Assembly: GCA_030159075.1 (NCBI GenBank)
Contig: BROG01000464.1
Span: 62,001 to 126,000 of the forward strand
Origin: Atrina japonica
Taxonomy: Eukaryota; Mollusca; Bivalvia; Pterioida; Pinnidae
Direction: 5' to 3'
DNA: 64,000 nt
Below, piece after piece: positions 11,701 to 23,199 of the stretch. Position numbers and translations under genes: made by a program. Positions within the stretch are counted from its first letter, which is position 1. Each line of letters starts with the position of its first letter. Under the pieces are notes generated by a model, which ran no database searches, was not told the origin of the DNA, and worked only from the letters and a program-made list of their open reading frames with translations.

Positions 11701-11802
11701 AATTTTACCTATTGAAACTTTCACCCTTATCCAATAGTGAACAAGGAAGGTCATCGTGTTACCAAAAATGTGTTTGTGATAGATAACATCAATGACATTT
11801 AA

Positions 11803-11883
11803 CCCTTTCTCCCATGCTTCTAAATGGTATTCTCTTTTCTATTGTTTCAGACCAGTCTATTATGGTTTATAGTGTTGAAAGGG
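11803..11883 (-). mobile_element. TTAA-flanked short element, copy 2
   Basis: Perfect flanks: TTAA 11799-11802 and 11884-11887, inner tips CCCTTTCT and GAAAGGG. The 81-bp interior is the reverse complement of the copies at 1570 and 58419 (AGACCAGTCTATTATGG). piggyBac-type non-autonomous element. Confidence 0.8.
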
Positions 11884-11984
11884 TTAAAGATGCCTTTTTA
11901 CAGAATTACATAAATCTCTTGTCTTATTTCCATTAACTGAAAACTATCGTTCATCTTTTGTTATTAAATTGTGTCCTCACCTAT

Positions 11985-12487
11985 GATGCGCAGGGGTTAA
12001 AAAGGAGAGGTCTAGGCATACCAAGATAATGTGGCACATACGGGTTCTCTTAAACCAAAACAATACTATCTATCACTTATGACGCACAGGGATGAAAAGG
12101 AGAGGTCTAGGCGTACCAAGATAAGGTTGCACATACGGGTCTGGCATAAACCAAAACAACACTCACTCACGATGCATAGGGATGAAAAGGAGAATTCTAG
12201 GCATACCAAGATAATGTGGCACGTATTAATTCTCTCATAAACCAAAACAGTACTAATTATCACTTACCATGCACAGGAATAAAAGGGAGAGGTCTAGACA
12301 TGCCAAGATAAGGTGGCACACACGGGTTCTGTCATAAACCAAAACAACTCTAGCACTTACGACGCACAGGAATAAAAGGGAGAGGTCTCAACATGCCAAG
12401 ATAAGATGGTACATAAAAGGAGAGATCTAGGCATACCAAGATAAGGTGGCATATACGGGTTCTGTCACAAACCAAAACAATACTATC
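11985..12487 (+). repeat. 93-bp tandem repeat, about 5.5 copies
   Basis: Repeats of a unit with GACGCACAGGGATGAAAAGG, AGAGGTCTAGGCATACCAAG and CATAAACCAAAACAA. Anchors at about 11988, 12080, 12171, 12269 and 12362 give periods of 91-98 bp. The short frames at 12031-12263 lie inside it and are not genes. Confidence 0.9.
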
Positions 12488-14033
12488 TATTTCCTAACAA
12501 TAGGGGTGTTCAGGTAACTTGTTTGTGCTGATAACCAGCCTGTCACACCAGATATTAATTTAATTTACACATTTTGAAAACGTGTCAATTCATCTTATTA
12601 GAACTAAAGTTCTTAACATGAACTGTATTTACCCATGTAGAAAAATCGATGTAGATTTATGGACATTTTAGTTCTTTGTAATGTTATACTCTACTCATCA
12701 AGTAATCAAAACATTCATGGGAAAATAGAACTGACCTTACTATTTGAACATCTGTGAGATAATAGCTTTAAATAAGTATTGCCTGTACTTCCCTACTGTC
12801 TAGACATGGCATCTGGTGCAGATAGACATGACCTCTGGCACAGAACACCTTTCATTGGTCAGTTAGTGTATGATATAAAATATATCACATGCGCAGAAAT
12901 GAGTGCGCGTCCGGTTCACTTTCTCGAGTTTGATAAAATCCAGTATTGATATCACCTTAACGTTTGAATGCCGACTGAAATGTGAAATTGAAATTATATC
13001 GACGCAGATGTAATGTTTATAAATAATTATTCGTCATATAAAAGTTCTTGAAAACATTGAATGGGTTTAGTATAATGATATCATAAGAAGGTGGTAGAGA
13101 AAAATGTCCCCTAAAATAATTTTCAACCTTGGTCCAAACCAAAGGTTCTTTGTCCAAACATAATAGGAAATGTTCTCTACAAAGATGCCAAGCTTTAGAC
13201 AAACAACCTTGGAATTTTAGCTATAATTACACACATATTTCATGTCTATCCATAATGGTCGACATAACAAAGTACCGATGTATCTCTGACAAAATGGAAA
13301 AAATTACATCCCTTTTTTCCATTTGTCATGTCCTATGTTGTAAAGAGGAAACAAACTGATAGGCAACAGGTAACATGTGTTTTCTACCAGACAAAGTTGT
13401 GTCCTACAAGATACATGTTAAATGTTTATAATGTAATTGTGAGTTATTCACTTCAGAAGATTACAAAGCAAAATGGATGGTCTATCAAAAAAAAAAAAAA
13501 AAAAAGCAAAGAACATTTCGTCTATGTAAACATGACGGGTCAACATATTGCAAAATTAAAAAAAGTTTTATGATAATTATAAAATAATCAGTTACATTAT
13601 AATACAAATTGCACAGATAATGGTTTTGCATAATTCTTTAACAGATAGCTCTATATGTTAAAATCACCTTGTGGTTTTTTAATGTGAGTTCACCACATTT
13701 TATATGTATAACAAAAATTCCATTTTAATTCTAACTAATCTGTTTTTGCTTGTGTTATGGTGATGCACGGGTAAAGTGGGGATACAACCGGAGTACAATG
13801 TATGTAAGAAAATTCCCCTGCAACTGATCATTCCTTTAAAATGGACCTCGTTCAATTACTTCTGACTTCTGTTAAACATTCATACAATTTTAAAACGTTG
13901 TTTTAAAGGTGCACGTTCAATGAATTTAAAAAAATTCTATTATTCATTATGTTTTTACCATTAATTTTTCTTTTAAATATTAACTGCATTGTATTTACCC
14001 CTCAAATGTGTTCGACATCGACCGATAATGTCC
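12488..14033. other. No gene recognised
   Basis: AT-rich sequence with short chance frames at 13017-13573 and a poly-A run near 13488-13505. Nothing conserved was recognised. Confidence 0.6.
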
Positions 14034-14061
14034 GGACCGATAATGTTAACATTTTCGGTCC
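14034..14061. repeat. 28-bp near-perfect palindrome GGACCGA...TCGGTCC
   Basis: Arms GGACCGATAATGTT and AACATTTTCGGTCC differ from perfect complementarity at one position. A very similar palindrome lies at 15665-15690. Confidence 0.85.
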
Positions 14062-14089
14062 GGGTATCGGGATATCATTATCATGGGCA

Positions 14090-14305
14090 TTAATATTATA
14101 ACCATAATACAAAAAGTTATAATGCTCAAGACGGTTGATTCTGTCAATTAAACTTCATCAGTTGAGCTCCAATTTCAAATAGATTTACTAAAGGGGAAGT
14201 GGTATAATACAAGGCCAAATGATAAATCTAAATGCATAGCCAAATCCGTCTAAGAGTAGACCTAACCACTGTAAAAAGATGACTATCTTAGCTTTTGAGG
14301 AAAAT
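14090..14305 (-). mobile_element. Hammerhead-bearing dispersed unit, copy 1
   Basis: Contains the ribozyme motif plus the segments GTGGTATAATACAAGGCCAA and CTAAGAGTAGACCTAACCAC, which recur in decayed form at 54.3 kb (same strand) and on the opposite strand at 24.1 and 30.1 kb. Probable fragment of a hammerhead-bearing, Penelope-like pseudo-LTR or retrozyme. Confidence 0.5.
14124..14167 (-). ncRNA. Degenerate type-I hammerhead ribozyme motif
   Basis: On the minus strand: helix I strand GCTCAA, core CTGATGA, a short stem II around TTTAATTGAC, GAATC in place of GAAAC, then CCGTC and TTGAGC. The two helix I strands GCTCAA/TTGAGC pair perfectly. The A15.1 position is T, so cleavage is doubtful. 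The same layout recurs at 23877, 30533 and 35598, which is why I accept it. Confidence 0.6.
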
Positions 14306-15197
14306 ATGAATTTAATGAAAAAATTGCAACATTGACAGATCTTAAATATCAAACCCTATTGATTTTTAAACGTGTAACCTATAATTTAGTGGTGTTTATT
14401 AAATCGACAGGGGCAGTAAAACCATAAACATATATGGAGCTTACGATCATGTTATTTGTTTGCACTTCTCCAATGCTTCCTTGCCTTCTTTGAGTTATGA
14501 TATAATGTAGGTAAAATCTTCTAAAAATTTTCTAACAAATACATACCCAAATTAAGTGTAAAATACATGAATGTTATTCCATTACTACTGAATGTACAAA
14601 GCCGTCTGCCTTTTAGTCGGACTTTTTATCGTACCTTACAAAGCGATAAATGATACTTTCTAATGAAACTAAATACACTTTCAAAAAAACTAGAAATTTT
14701 TATTTTGTAGTAAAGTGAAAAGATGTGCTAAGATTATCTCGATATAAAATTTGAACTTTGTAATGGGACAATATATAAAATAGGTCTTCCAAAGAATATT
14801 GGTATTACTTTTCACGGGATTATACAGACCTTTGGCTTCCATATCAATTGTTGACAATATAAAACCCATTCTATTGTTTTGTCATAGTTGCTACCACACG
14901 TTTTAATATATGAGTGGATGTTATAATATTTTCCATTGTTTACACACCTTTTTTAAAAATTTGAAATATAAAGTTAGGTGTCACAGTCAGTTTCGTTTCA
15001 TATTCAAGCACCATGATGCAAATTGATATCAATTGAAACAGGTAAGAAACTTTATTTTGCTAACTAAATGCCTCATCTTTATCTTGACATTGCAAATTAT
15101 GTTTGATATTTGCTGTCACACGTCGATCATTTGCTAGCATTTAAACCGAAATTTTAGTTAAATTAAATTTTCAATCTAATTAGGTGTTTTAGTTAGT

Positions 15198-15365
15198 CAG
15201 TTACCTCCCTTGTCAGCAGGTATCGATTGTGATGTCATTTGTTTGTGCGTAAAATGAGAAAAAATATCAATTGTGACGTCATATGTTTGTGTGAAAACGA
15301 CTTTTTATTCTCACGTAAAGATCTGACATCACAATCAATACCTGCTGACATGGGAGATAACTCTG
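15198..15365. repeat. Inverted repeat with GTCAGCAGGTATCGATTGTG arms
   Basis: Left arm 15198-15237 and right arm 15324-15365 pair over about 40 bases (AGTTACCTCCC... against ...GGGAGATAACT). A diverged direct copy of the arm (ATCAATTGTGACGTCATATG) lies in the loop. Confidence 0.8.
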
Positions 15366-15664
15366 AATAACGAAAAGACAGAATATATAACAAATGACAC
15401 ATACCTGCTGCAGAAATGATACGGTAGTGTCTTTTGTCCTTATTGTATCTCAGGTATGCTATCTACCATAAACTATCAATTATATTAGATAATAACAATA
15501 TACAAAAAACAGACGCCATTACACAAAACATCAGATATATTTTGGTAAATTGATACTGCTGAGGACTCCTAGTACTTTCAGAAGAATACAATGGTTATAA
15601 TATAGGTCCATGATGCAAAATATTTCAGCCTATTTAACTTTATTTTCTTTCGAAATAGAAAGCG

Positions 15665-15690
15665 GACCAAAAATGTTAACATTTTCGGTC
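15665..15690. repeat. 26-bp palindrome GACC...GGTC, second copy
   Basis: Shares AAATGTTAACATTTTCGGTC with the palindrome at 14034-14061, 1.6 kb away in the same orientation. Confidence 0.8.
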
Positions 15691-15949
15691 GGGCTTTACA
15701 CATTATCTGGCTTGACCGCTTCAATATTTCGACTTTTGGAGTTTACATTCTTTGATTGGAAGACAATAAATCATGATAAATAAGTGTAGGTTTGAGAAAA
15801 TTATCAATTACAATGTTAAGTATGAGCCAAAGATATCTCAATCCTCTTGGCCATGTAGATTTTATAGTTGACTCTCGTTACTAATATAATAAACATGGCC
15901 ACAAGGATGGATATTTCTTGTCTCCTCCACAATATGGCGATATACTTGA

Positions 15950-16325
15950 TTTAATGTGTTGGTTTAATGACAGAACATCCGCTGATTTGAGTGAAGGATT
16001 TTGGTTCGAATCCAGCTCAGACATCATTGTTTTTGAAAAAAAGCGGCTTTGTAAAACGAAGGCATTGCCATTTAAATTCATGCTCAAAACTGAGGTTTTT
16101 ATAAAACAGGTGTGACGCGTTTGTAACTCAGCTGCATTGGTATTTAAGTGTGTAACAGTGACAAAGTATACCATTTTACCTGTACCAGGTAAGTCTCCAT
16201 ATAAATGGCAATAACTATAGCAACAGCTAAACAACCTCGTTATACTTGGGGTTCCTCCGCCTCTAATGAAATTGGCCACCATCATGTAATTGAAAATTAA
16301 TTGAGTTTGGAGTAAAACAAGAATG
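15950..16325 (+). mobile_element. tRNA-derived SINE
   Basis: The head has a pol III B box GGTTCGAATCC at 16003-16013 and an A-box-like TGGTTTAATGACAGAACATC upstream. The body ends in CTCCGCCTCTAATGAAATTGGCCACCATCATG...AAAAC. This 3' part is shared with the SINEs at 19085 (minus) and 41745 (plus). A 134-codon minus-strand frame here is a chance frame through the SINE. Confidence 0.6.
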
Positions 16326-16369
16326 AAACTAAGTTGATTATTACAGAGTGCTTTTTAAATGTGTCAAAA

Positions 16370-16540
16370 ACATCACCAGCCTGCAGTTTCATTTTATAAG
16401 AACCTTCACTGCTCGATGGCCGTAAGTGCCGAGCATAGGCCAAAATTTGAAGCTCTTCACCGGCATTTAGTGACGTCTCCATATGAGTGAAAGATTCTTG
16501 AGTGACACGTTAAACAACAATAAACAAACTAAACATACAA
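16370..16540 (+). mobile_element. 3' part of a second SINE family
   Basis: Contains GCTCGATGGCCGTAAGTGCC, CTTCACCGGCA and GACGTCTCCATATGAGTGAA, and ends GACACGTTAAACAACAATAAAC. The CCATATGAGTGAAA...GACGTTAAAC tail is one I recognise from mollusc SINEs. It directly follows the SINE at 15950-16325. Confidence 0.6.
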
Positions 16541-16800
16541 TATAAGTCTTATTTTGTTTTAACGTCAGATCGTCTAAACACGAAGCAAATAAATACAATT
16601 GATAATTAGATTAGATGAATCAATGACATGATACTTTGAATTCTATGAATTCTACATACCACCTCTGTTATGTTATTTTGACGTCTGCGTATAAGTTGTC
16701 AGTTCCCATATGGTGTTTACCATTGCTGACATGTAGAAAAGACTATAATAATACAACAGAAATAATTGAATGAATCGAAAACCAAAGGTTGTATTTTACA

Positions 16801-16803
<3 letters not shown>

Positions 16804-16877
<74 letters not shown>
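16804..16877 (+). repeat. (AG)n microsatellite, 74 bp
   Basis: Uninterrupted AG dinucleotides; the open frame across it is not a gene. Confidence 0.98.
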
Positions 16878-16883
<6 letters not shown>

Positions 16884-18459
16884 TGTTCGACTTATTAAAG
16901 TTCAAACAAGAAATTCTTTAAATACATGTAGCGTTATTTGGGACTTTGTCAATAGTTGGAAATAAAAGCTCTAAATGACCTCTCATTTCTCTAACTCTGT
17001 GAAGTCCCATAAAAACATTCTTCAGTTTTTATTTGATCTTTTTTATATTTTTTTATAATAGCTTGCCTTTGACAGTGTTTGTCCGCGTAAATGGAATTCA
17101 AGCAACTGTGCTAAAACCACATACTAGGAAAACATAAATCTTTAGTTACCTGAGGACAGAAAAAATCACCATGGTAACGTCTTCAGGTAAAATTCAACGG
17201 CGTTCATCTAATTCATTAGCAAGCTCTTTCAATGTCTATTAGCATAGAGTAATAGTGAAGAGTAACACCATACATCAAATGGTAATCAATAATGAAATAA
17301 CATGCTACATAACTGGGCAAACCAAGTAATCTTAAATCTATGTATGGCGTTTTATACAATTAGCATCCGCATCCAGGTAGGACGGTAAATGATGTTTGAT
17401 TCCCTTGGGCATGTTGATATGAAATAAGGTTTTGTATTCCATGGCAAATTAATTATTGCTTATTATTTCTGTTACAGTGAATCCACAACTGAAGTTTGCT
17501 TAACTATATATATTTTATAAACCGAAATTAAATGAAAACATGGAAAGTGATACTAAAGTTTTATCCAATATGAAGTCCACAAAATAATATACAATTGTAA
17601 TGACTAACTTGAATCTTTGGAAATCTGGCGATGATATCCGGTGTTCCGGAGAATATATCATCCCATTCCGAGCAGTGCTGTCTCATGATTCAATCTTGAT
17701 TTAATAATTACAAAAACATGAAAAAAATGTATTTCCTGTTTATCACATAGTATCTATCATTTCCTGAGATATTGTGCCTATACATAGCAAGATAGCAGGT
17801 ACAAATCTCTTAGGACTTCAAATTTTAAATCACTCGGTATTATTTCATTGACGATATCTAATTATATTTCATTATACATAATAAATCTTGTGGTTAAAAT
17901 TCATACTTACTTTCATATAGTATTAAAACGTTTCAGAATCTTTTTTAATTGAGATTTTTAAGAGTGTTTTGGGCGGGGTGCCATGAGAAAACTATTTTTA
18001 AGTTATTATTATAAATAATTGGTTGTTTTTCTTAAACACTTGAAGTTTGTATAAATTTACACAAGTTCAGGGTAGGCCTGGGATTATTTCAAGATAGTTC
18101 TCTATTCTTGTTCAATAAACAAAATGCGAATTTATATAAAATTTATCTATACATACATATTATTATCATTTAAATTCTCACTTTCTAAGATTTGTAGGAG
18201 AATACTAACAAAATAAATGCAAATCCATAGTTACGAGACAAATTTCTGATGTTGAACAGTGAAGAATGCATAAACTTTATTTGTGAGAAATGACATTCTT
18301 TACACAAATCGTACTGAAAGTGCGTGGTATTCCCCTAGATAAAAGAAATAAAAAAATAATAATTCCAGAGTGTGCTTACCACTGGTGAATGTAAGACTAG
18401 CTCAGATGACCGTTTGTTAAGTGAATATTTCAGAAGTCAAACTGTCCTGTCACAAAACC
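16878..18459. other. No gene recognised
   Basis: AT-rich, with no conserved frame and no TIR or tandem structure seen. Confidence 0.6.
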
Positions 18460-18740
18460 GTGACTGACAATGTGACAACTTTTTAAGCTACTAGTGAAAC
18501 GTGAGGGATGTAATTCTTTTGGTATTTTATCAGTATTCATAATCATCATTTGAACATATTTTTTTATCATTGTAATCATCGATTTAGATTTTAGTGTCCA
18601 CTGTAACAGTACTGTTGACTCGTGGGAAGGAACCAAACTATCTTCAAGTGCTAGTGTATCAGCAATGGAGAAGTTGATCAGGGCATCGCTGGCCTGTTCC
18701 TGCCTATGGTTAAACATTGATCCGTTCCCTGTCATTCTAC
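18460..18740 (-). other. Diverged duplicate segment, copy 1, open on minus strand
   Basis: Similar to 24455-24735 in the same direction: GTGTCCACTGTAACAGTACTG against GTGTCTGCCATGACAGGAATG, then the shared GGGAAGGAA. On the minus strand a 101-codon frame is open here, with a stretch ending SLVPSHESTVLL. The other copy gives LIPSHDSTFLSWQTL, then a stop. The matched block suggests an old coding or repeat unit; the product is not recognised. Confidence 0.45.
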
Positions 18741-18827
18741 TGTTTGGGAAAATGAAGACAAACGTACAGGTTTCAAATTGTTAACCATCAGGAAGACAAT
18801 ATATAGATAAGGTGCACATTTAGACAA

Positions 18828-18895
18828 ACAAGGAACTCTTGGAAAACTTGAGGTGGGATCAGGTGCCATGCAGGAGTAAGTTTATCCGCGGAGTA
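18828..18895 (-). mobile_element. RT-family tail fragment
   Basis: GAGGTGGGATCAGGTGCCAT followed by GGAGTAAG is the reverse complement of the tail of the reverse-transcriptase family described at 20833. Strongly truncated. Confidence 0.6.
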
Positions 18896-19084
18896 GTCAG
18901 GAATAAATCCAGGCCATCATAGATATGCATTAGAAAAAATGACTCAACAAGATCATTTTATCGACCACAAAATGTCAAAATGTTGACATTTTTATATCCT
19001 GATTCCATTTTTTCTTTTTCAAGAAATCCATGTTTGTCCAATAATTCACTTCGATTGTTTGTTTTTAATTTTGAATTGTGTTTC

Positions 19085-19325
19085 GCGCCACAGTCAACAT
19101 TTTTTTCAGTCATAAGTTGGTGGCCAGCTTCTGGTGGTGGTGGAGGAGAGAACCCGGTTACAATGTACCCGGGAAAAGACCACCGGCCCTCCGAACGTAA
19201 ACTGGCAAACTTTCACACAAAATCAGCTAAAGCTCCAGTTGGACTTGGACCTTCGTTGACGAGAGGTGAGATATTTTAGGGGTCAAAGGTCGATGCGCTA
19301 ACCATTCAGAAATGAAGGTCTCTTG
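19085..19325 (-). mobile_element. tRNA-derived SINE, minus strand
   Basis: On the minus strand the head reads GAATGGTTAGCGCATCGACC (A box), then GGTCCAAGTCC (B-box-like), followed by a body with GGAGGGCCGGTGGTCTTTTC and CTCCACCACCACCAGAAGCT and a GACTGAAAAA tail. Shares its body with the SINE at 41745. Confidence 0.65.
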
Positions 19326-20832
19326 CATGTTGTCAATTATCTTTAGACGACACATTGGAAGAGTTCTGTGGAGCCAATTTAAAGTCTCCATGTCTGTAGT
19401 GGTGAAATGGAAATGCAATGTAGATGGAAAACTGGAATAACTGGAAATAGTAACCTAAGTTACTATGGCAACATGTAATCCAAATAGAGATAATATCGTC
19501 CAAGGTCAAACGTCTTACCGGGATATACTAACGTCTTCTAGTTTTATGTTTCATTGGATTAGTCATTCCAAGTTTTTGCTGGGATATTGATTCACATAGG
19601 TCTATCTAGATAAAGCCTTTATTCGTTGTTTCTGTAAACACATGCTAATGTACCGAAATAATCATGTATCATACTTTATCTAGACATACAGTAATATTCT
19701 ATGCGGATATTTTACTTCTTTAAACCTATATTTCATGTTAAATACAATGTCGTTGATTGTTGTACAATTTTTATACCCCCCCCCTTTAGATTTCCATTTC
19801 ATGATTTTAATACTTAGAGGGACATTAGCTGTGTTTACCCAAAAATTATTTCGATTTTTTCAAATTTTATTACTTGTACTTGATGCATAATAACAAATAA
19901 GAGATATACACAGACAAAAAAATATTATACTCCTATAGGTCAGGTTCAGTGTAGTATTCATATACAAATAGTAAGGCTGAGTTAATCAATTGCAGGTGAA
20001 AAAGTGTTAAACTGGGTTTCTCAAGCAATTTTAAACAAAATATAGAAAAATCAACCACTTTGAAGTGGCCGTCATTAGATTCGCCATGTTAAATATCCTC
20101 TTACCTATCCATGTCTCTCTCGGTACCTGTTGGCTTTTTGCTAAAAGATTTTGTTTACAATTTACTCAGAAATATTTCGCTCCTTTTCAGTAGTTACATT
20201 TTGCAAAACTTGTATAACCTCGGAATTTCGCTCACTAGAATACATTCTTCCATTTGTCTTTTAAAGGACAGCAATGTTTCAGGACGCTTTTGAGTGAGAG
20301 ATCCGTGACTTTTCCCTGTCTTTGTAGTACGTCACCTTTAAAATAATAACTAGCGAAATATAGGATTGATCTTGGAAACTGAACAACGAAACTTAATGTA
20401 TGTGTGCAGAGATTCAGAAAAAATACAATGTATTTAAAATTATCGAAATATCATGGTTCTAAGTTTTTAATATATCCAGAAAGTGCACAAACCGGAGAAT
20501 CGAAGATAGATATACATTTTGTCTACAGTATATTTGCTTTTATGCCGTGGAAATTATTTTCGCTATTTTTGCGGTCAAAGATAATTCTGCGAAATGAAAT
20601 ACCAGTCAATAAAATAACTTAAACTTATGAAATTTCAGAAAGTTCTTAACCTATCTTGCGCGAAATTTAATAACCGTGAATAAGTTCCAATAAGAAAATT
20701 AAACAACTATACATTATCCAAAAATGTATGTCTTCTTAATGGCGAAACAGAGAGGAAGTTATAGACCATGTAACTTTTCGTGAGACTTCTTACAACTATC
20801 TATAGTTTAATGTGTGAAACGCCTTTGTTTAG
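19326..20832. other. No gene recognised
   Basis: AT-rich with chance frames of 60-72 codons. TACAGTATATTTGC and CGTGGAAATTATTTTCGC near 20525-20570 look like part of a decayed TIR element but no partner end was found. Confidence 0.5.
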
Positions 20833-21408
20833 GTATTAAGAATTGGAACCAATTGTGTCCCTTTATTGGCCGACCTGTTCCTTTGTTCATACGAAGCAGA
20901 CTTAATTCAGAAACTGCTGAATCAAAAGAAGAAAAAAATAGCGGTGTCCTTTAATTTGACATTTAGATATATCGACGACGTTTTGTCAATTGATAATGAC
21001 AATTTTCATACATATGTCAATGCGATATATCCCAGCGAACTAGAAATTAAAGATACAACAGAATCAAGCACATACGCTTCATACTTAGACATTTTACTTA
21101 ATATAGACACAGACGGGAAATTGGCAACTAAGCTATACGACAAACGCGACGATTTCGGCTTTCCTATCGTAAATTTTCCACATTTAAGTAGTAATATCCC
21201 TCAGTCACCCGCATTTGGAGTTTATATTTCACAAATGATCCGATATGCCAGTGCGTGTACAACATATGAATATTTCATATGCAGAGGTAAACTACTCACT
21301 GACAAATTATTGAAACAGGGATATCGAAAACCGCGTTTAATGTCAACGTTCCGCAAATTTTACGGACGGTATAATAGTCTTGTTTGCGATTACTCTTTCA
21401 CTAAGTGA
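20833..21408 (+). pseudogene. Penelope-like (endonuclease-less) reverse transcriptase, 5'-truncated
   Basis: The longest copy of the family in the window, 191 codons open without an initiator Met. RT motifs in order: IGTNCVPLLADLF (fingers/palm), FRYIDDVLSI with the YIDD catalytic aspartates, then YLDILLNIDTDGKLATKLYD and VYISQMIRYASA. The C-terminal FRKFYGRYNSLVCDYS is the family's usual end; no GIY-YIG endonuclease follows. The start is cut by a stop at 20830-20832, just upstream of a likely one-base frameshift in the GI(P)xGTN motif. At the end a 2-base deletion (TCTTTCACT for TCTGTTTCACT) shifts frame to an early stop. The family is inferred from motif similarity; a related RT lineage is possible. 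Confidence 0.7.
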
Positions 21409-21672
21409 AATGTTGAGTTGCTCTTTCTTTGGCTGTTGGTGCAACGTCTGTACCAATTGTGACGAGGATTCACTCCTCACGTATTTCATTGGACTTGACT
21501 GTGGACTCACGGCGGGTGTGACCGGTCCACAGGGGAAACTTACTCCTCCATGGCACCTGATCCCACCTCTTGGTTTCCAGAGGTCCGTGTTTGTCCATTT
21601 TTACCGGATTTGTATCTATGTCCTGCACATTCTATTGATTTATACTTTGGTATCTGAGATTTTTTATATACT
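21409..21672 (+). mobile_element. 3' tail of the RT element, best copy
   Basis: The non-coding tail has ACCAATTGTGACGAGGATTC, a GTGTGACCGGTC block, CTCCATGGCACCTGATCCCA, GAGGTCCGTGTTTGTCCATT and TATACTTTGGTATCTGAGAT. It is this tail that recurs most often in the window. Confidence 0.85.
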
Positions 21673-22614
21673 GATATATTGATAAATAAAAACAACGAAA
21701 TAAGCAAAATTACAATTAAAAATAAATATTTCTGTCTTTTAACTGTTATCAACCAGAAACCATCATACTGGGACTCCATCTGTAAAATATTATCAACCAG
21801 AATATTTCCTGCTGTATTTTACAGTTTTGCGCTTCCACACGAACACACTGTCGTTCTGCAACATTGCATAAAAATTATCAGATCTGTAATTGGTCTTTGC
21901 TGAAAGATATTTGGATTCGCAAATATATTCTGTCGCGAATTTACTCTTTATTTATCTATTGCAAAAATGTGATATCTTCCTTAGTTAGGTTCAACCGGAT
22001 TTTTGTAGTCCAATAAAAAATGAATGAAAAATTGTTAGAATTTTGTTAGAAGTTTCGTTTTATAACAAAAGAATACATACATCTCAAATAAAGCGATCTT
22101 TGACACCATTACGTGAAGGCCACAAATTGATATTAAGATGCAGTGATCATTAATATTATTAATCACTGATTTTCTATACATTACGATAATGGATCTGTTT
22201 GGCTTACTTATGATCATCCAGCCAGTTTCCTTATTACTATGGCAACATTCGCGACAGTTGTTATCAATTGAAAAAAGTATCAGGTTATATTAGAATGCAG
22301 ATAGAAAAAAAATAATGATTGTTTTTGTAAAGAAGCAGTTTTTATTACGCAATCTTGCGTATCATTATTAATCTGAATCATGGTTTTCATTTACCTGAAA
22401 TCTTGAATACTTATAAGTACTGTTTGATTTTCATTGATAATGATATTGATCAATCGCATGAAAAAATCTTATTATCCGAGTGTATTGAATACACTAAACG
22501 GCTTAAAATCATAATAAACAAACTTGTCTGCAATAATACTGAGATGTAGAGGAATACTAATTATAAATAATGGCATCATGTGTGATCAGTTGTCATTGAT
22601 AAAGAAGAGAGTAT
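21673..22614. other. No gene recognised
   Basis: AT-rich with chance frames of 60-74 codons; nothing conserved seen. Confidence 0.6.
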
Positions 22615-22681
22615 TCACTACTACCACTACCACCACCACCACCACCACCACTACCACTACTATAACTACTACCACCACTAT

Positions 22682-22738
<57 letters not shown>

Positions 22739-22867
22739 TACTACCACCACCACCACCACTACTATTAATACTATGACTTCTCCTCCTGCTACTACTACTA
22801 CTAGTATTACTACTACAACTACTACCAGTATTATTATCATTATTATTATTATTATTATTGTTGTTAT

Positions 22868-22916
<49 letters not shown>
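22615..22916 (+). repeat. (ACT)n/(ACC)n trinucleotide repeat, about 300 bp
   Basis: Imperfect ACT/ACC triplets with an ATT/GTT island at 22830-22865. It produces poly-Thr and poly-Val frames on the two strands, which are artefacts. Confidence 0.97.
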
Positions 22917-23199
22917 GTATACAATGTTATAAAGTTTTACAATCTTACGATTAGAATGAATATGTGTTTGTACTTTAATTCATTTTGCGTAATATACATT
23001 TACACTATAATTGTTGCTACGCAACTGAAGACAACAAAACAACACAGATCACCACATAATCAGAAACAACGTTGTCACAGAATTGATTGTTCGCTGTCGC
23101 CGTTTCCAGAACCCCGTAACGTATATCGTCAAAGATAACTGACCGCAGTTATTGTAGAAGCATTATTTAGATAAAATCAAAATATTTACAATCTACAAG

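Noticed and set aside
11077..11715. 212-codon open frame with repeated VVVVTYLLGAKWH
   Set aside because: Produced by a 51-bp (17-codon) tandem repeat; a second frame is also open, and no start or splice context is seen.
16003..16013. GGTTCGAATCC as a tRNA gene
   Set aside because: No complete cloverleaf or acceptor stem; the downstream body is shared with other SINE copies.
15881..16285. 134-codon minus-strand frame
   Set aside because: Runs antisense through a SINE; composition and context do not support a gene.
22524..23138. 204-codon poly-Thr frame and its poly-Val opposite
   Set aside because: ACT/ACC trinucleotide microsatellite.
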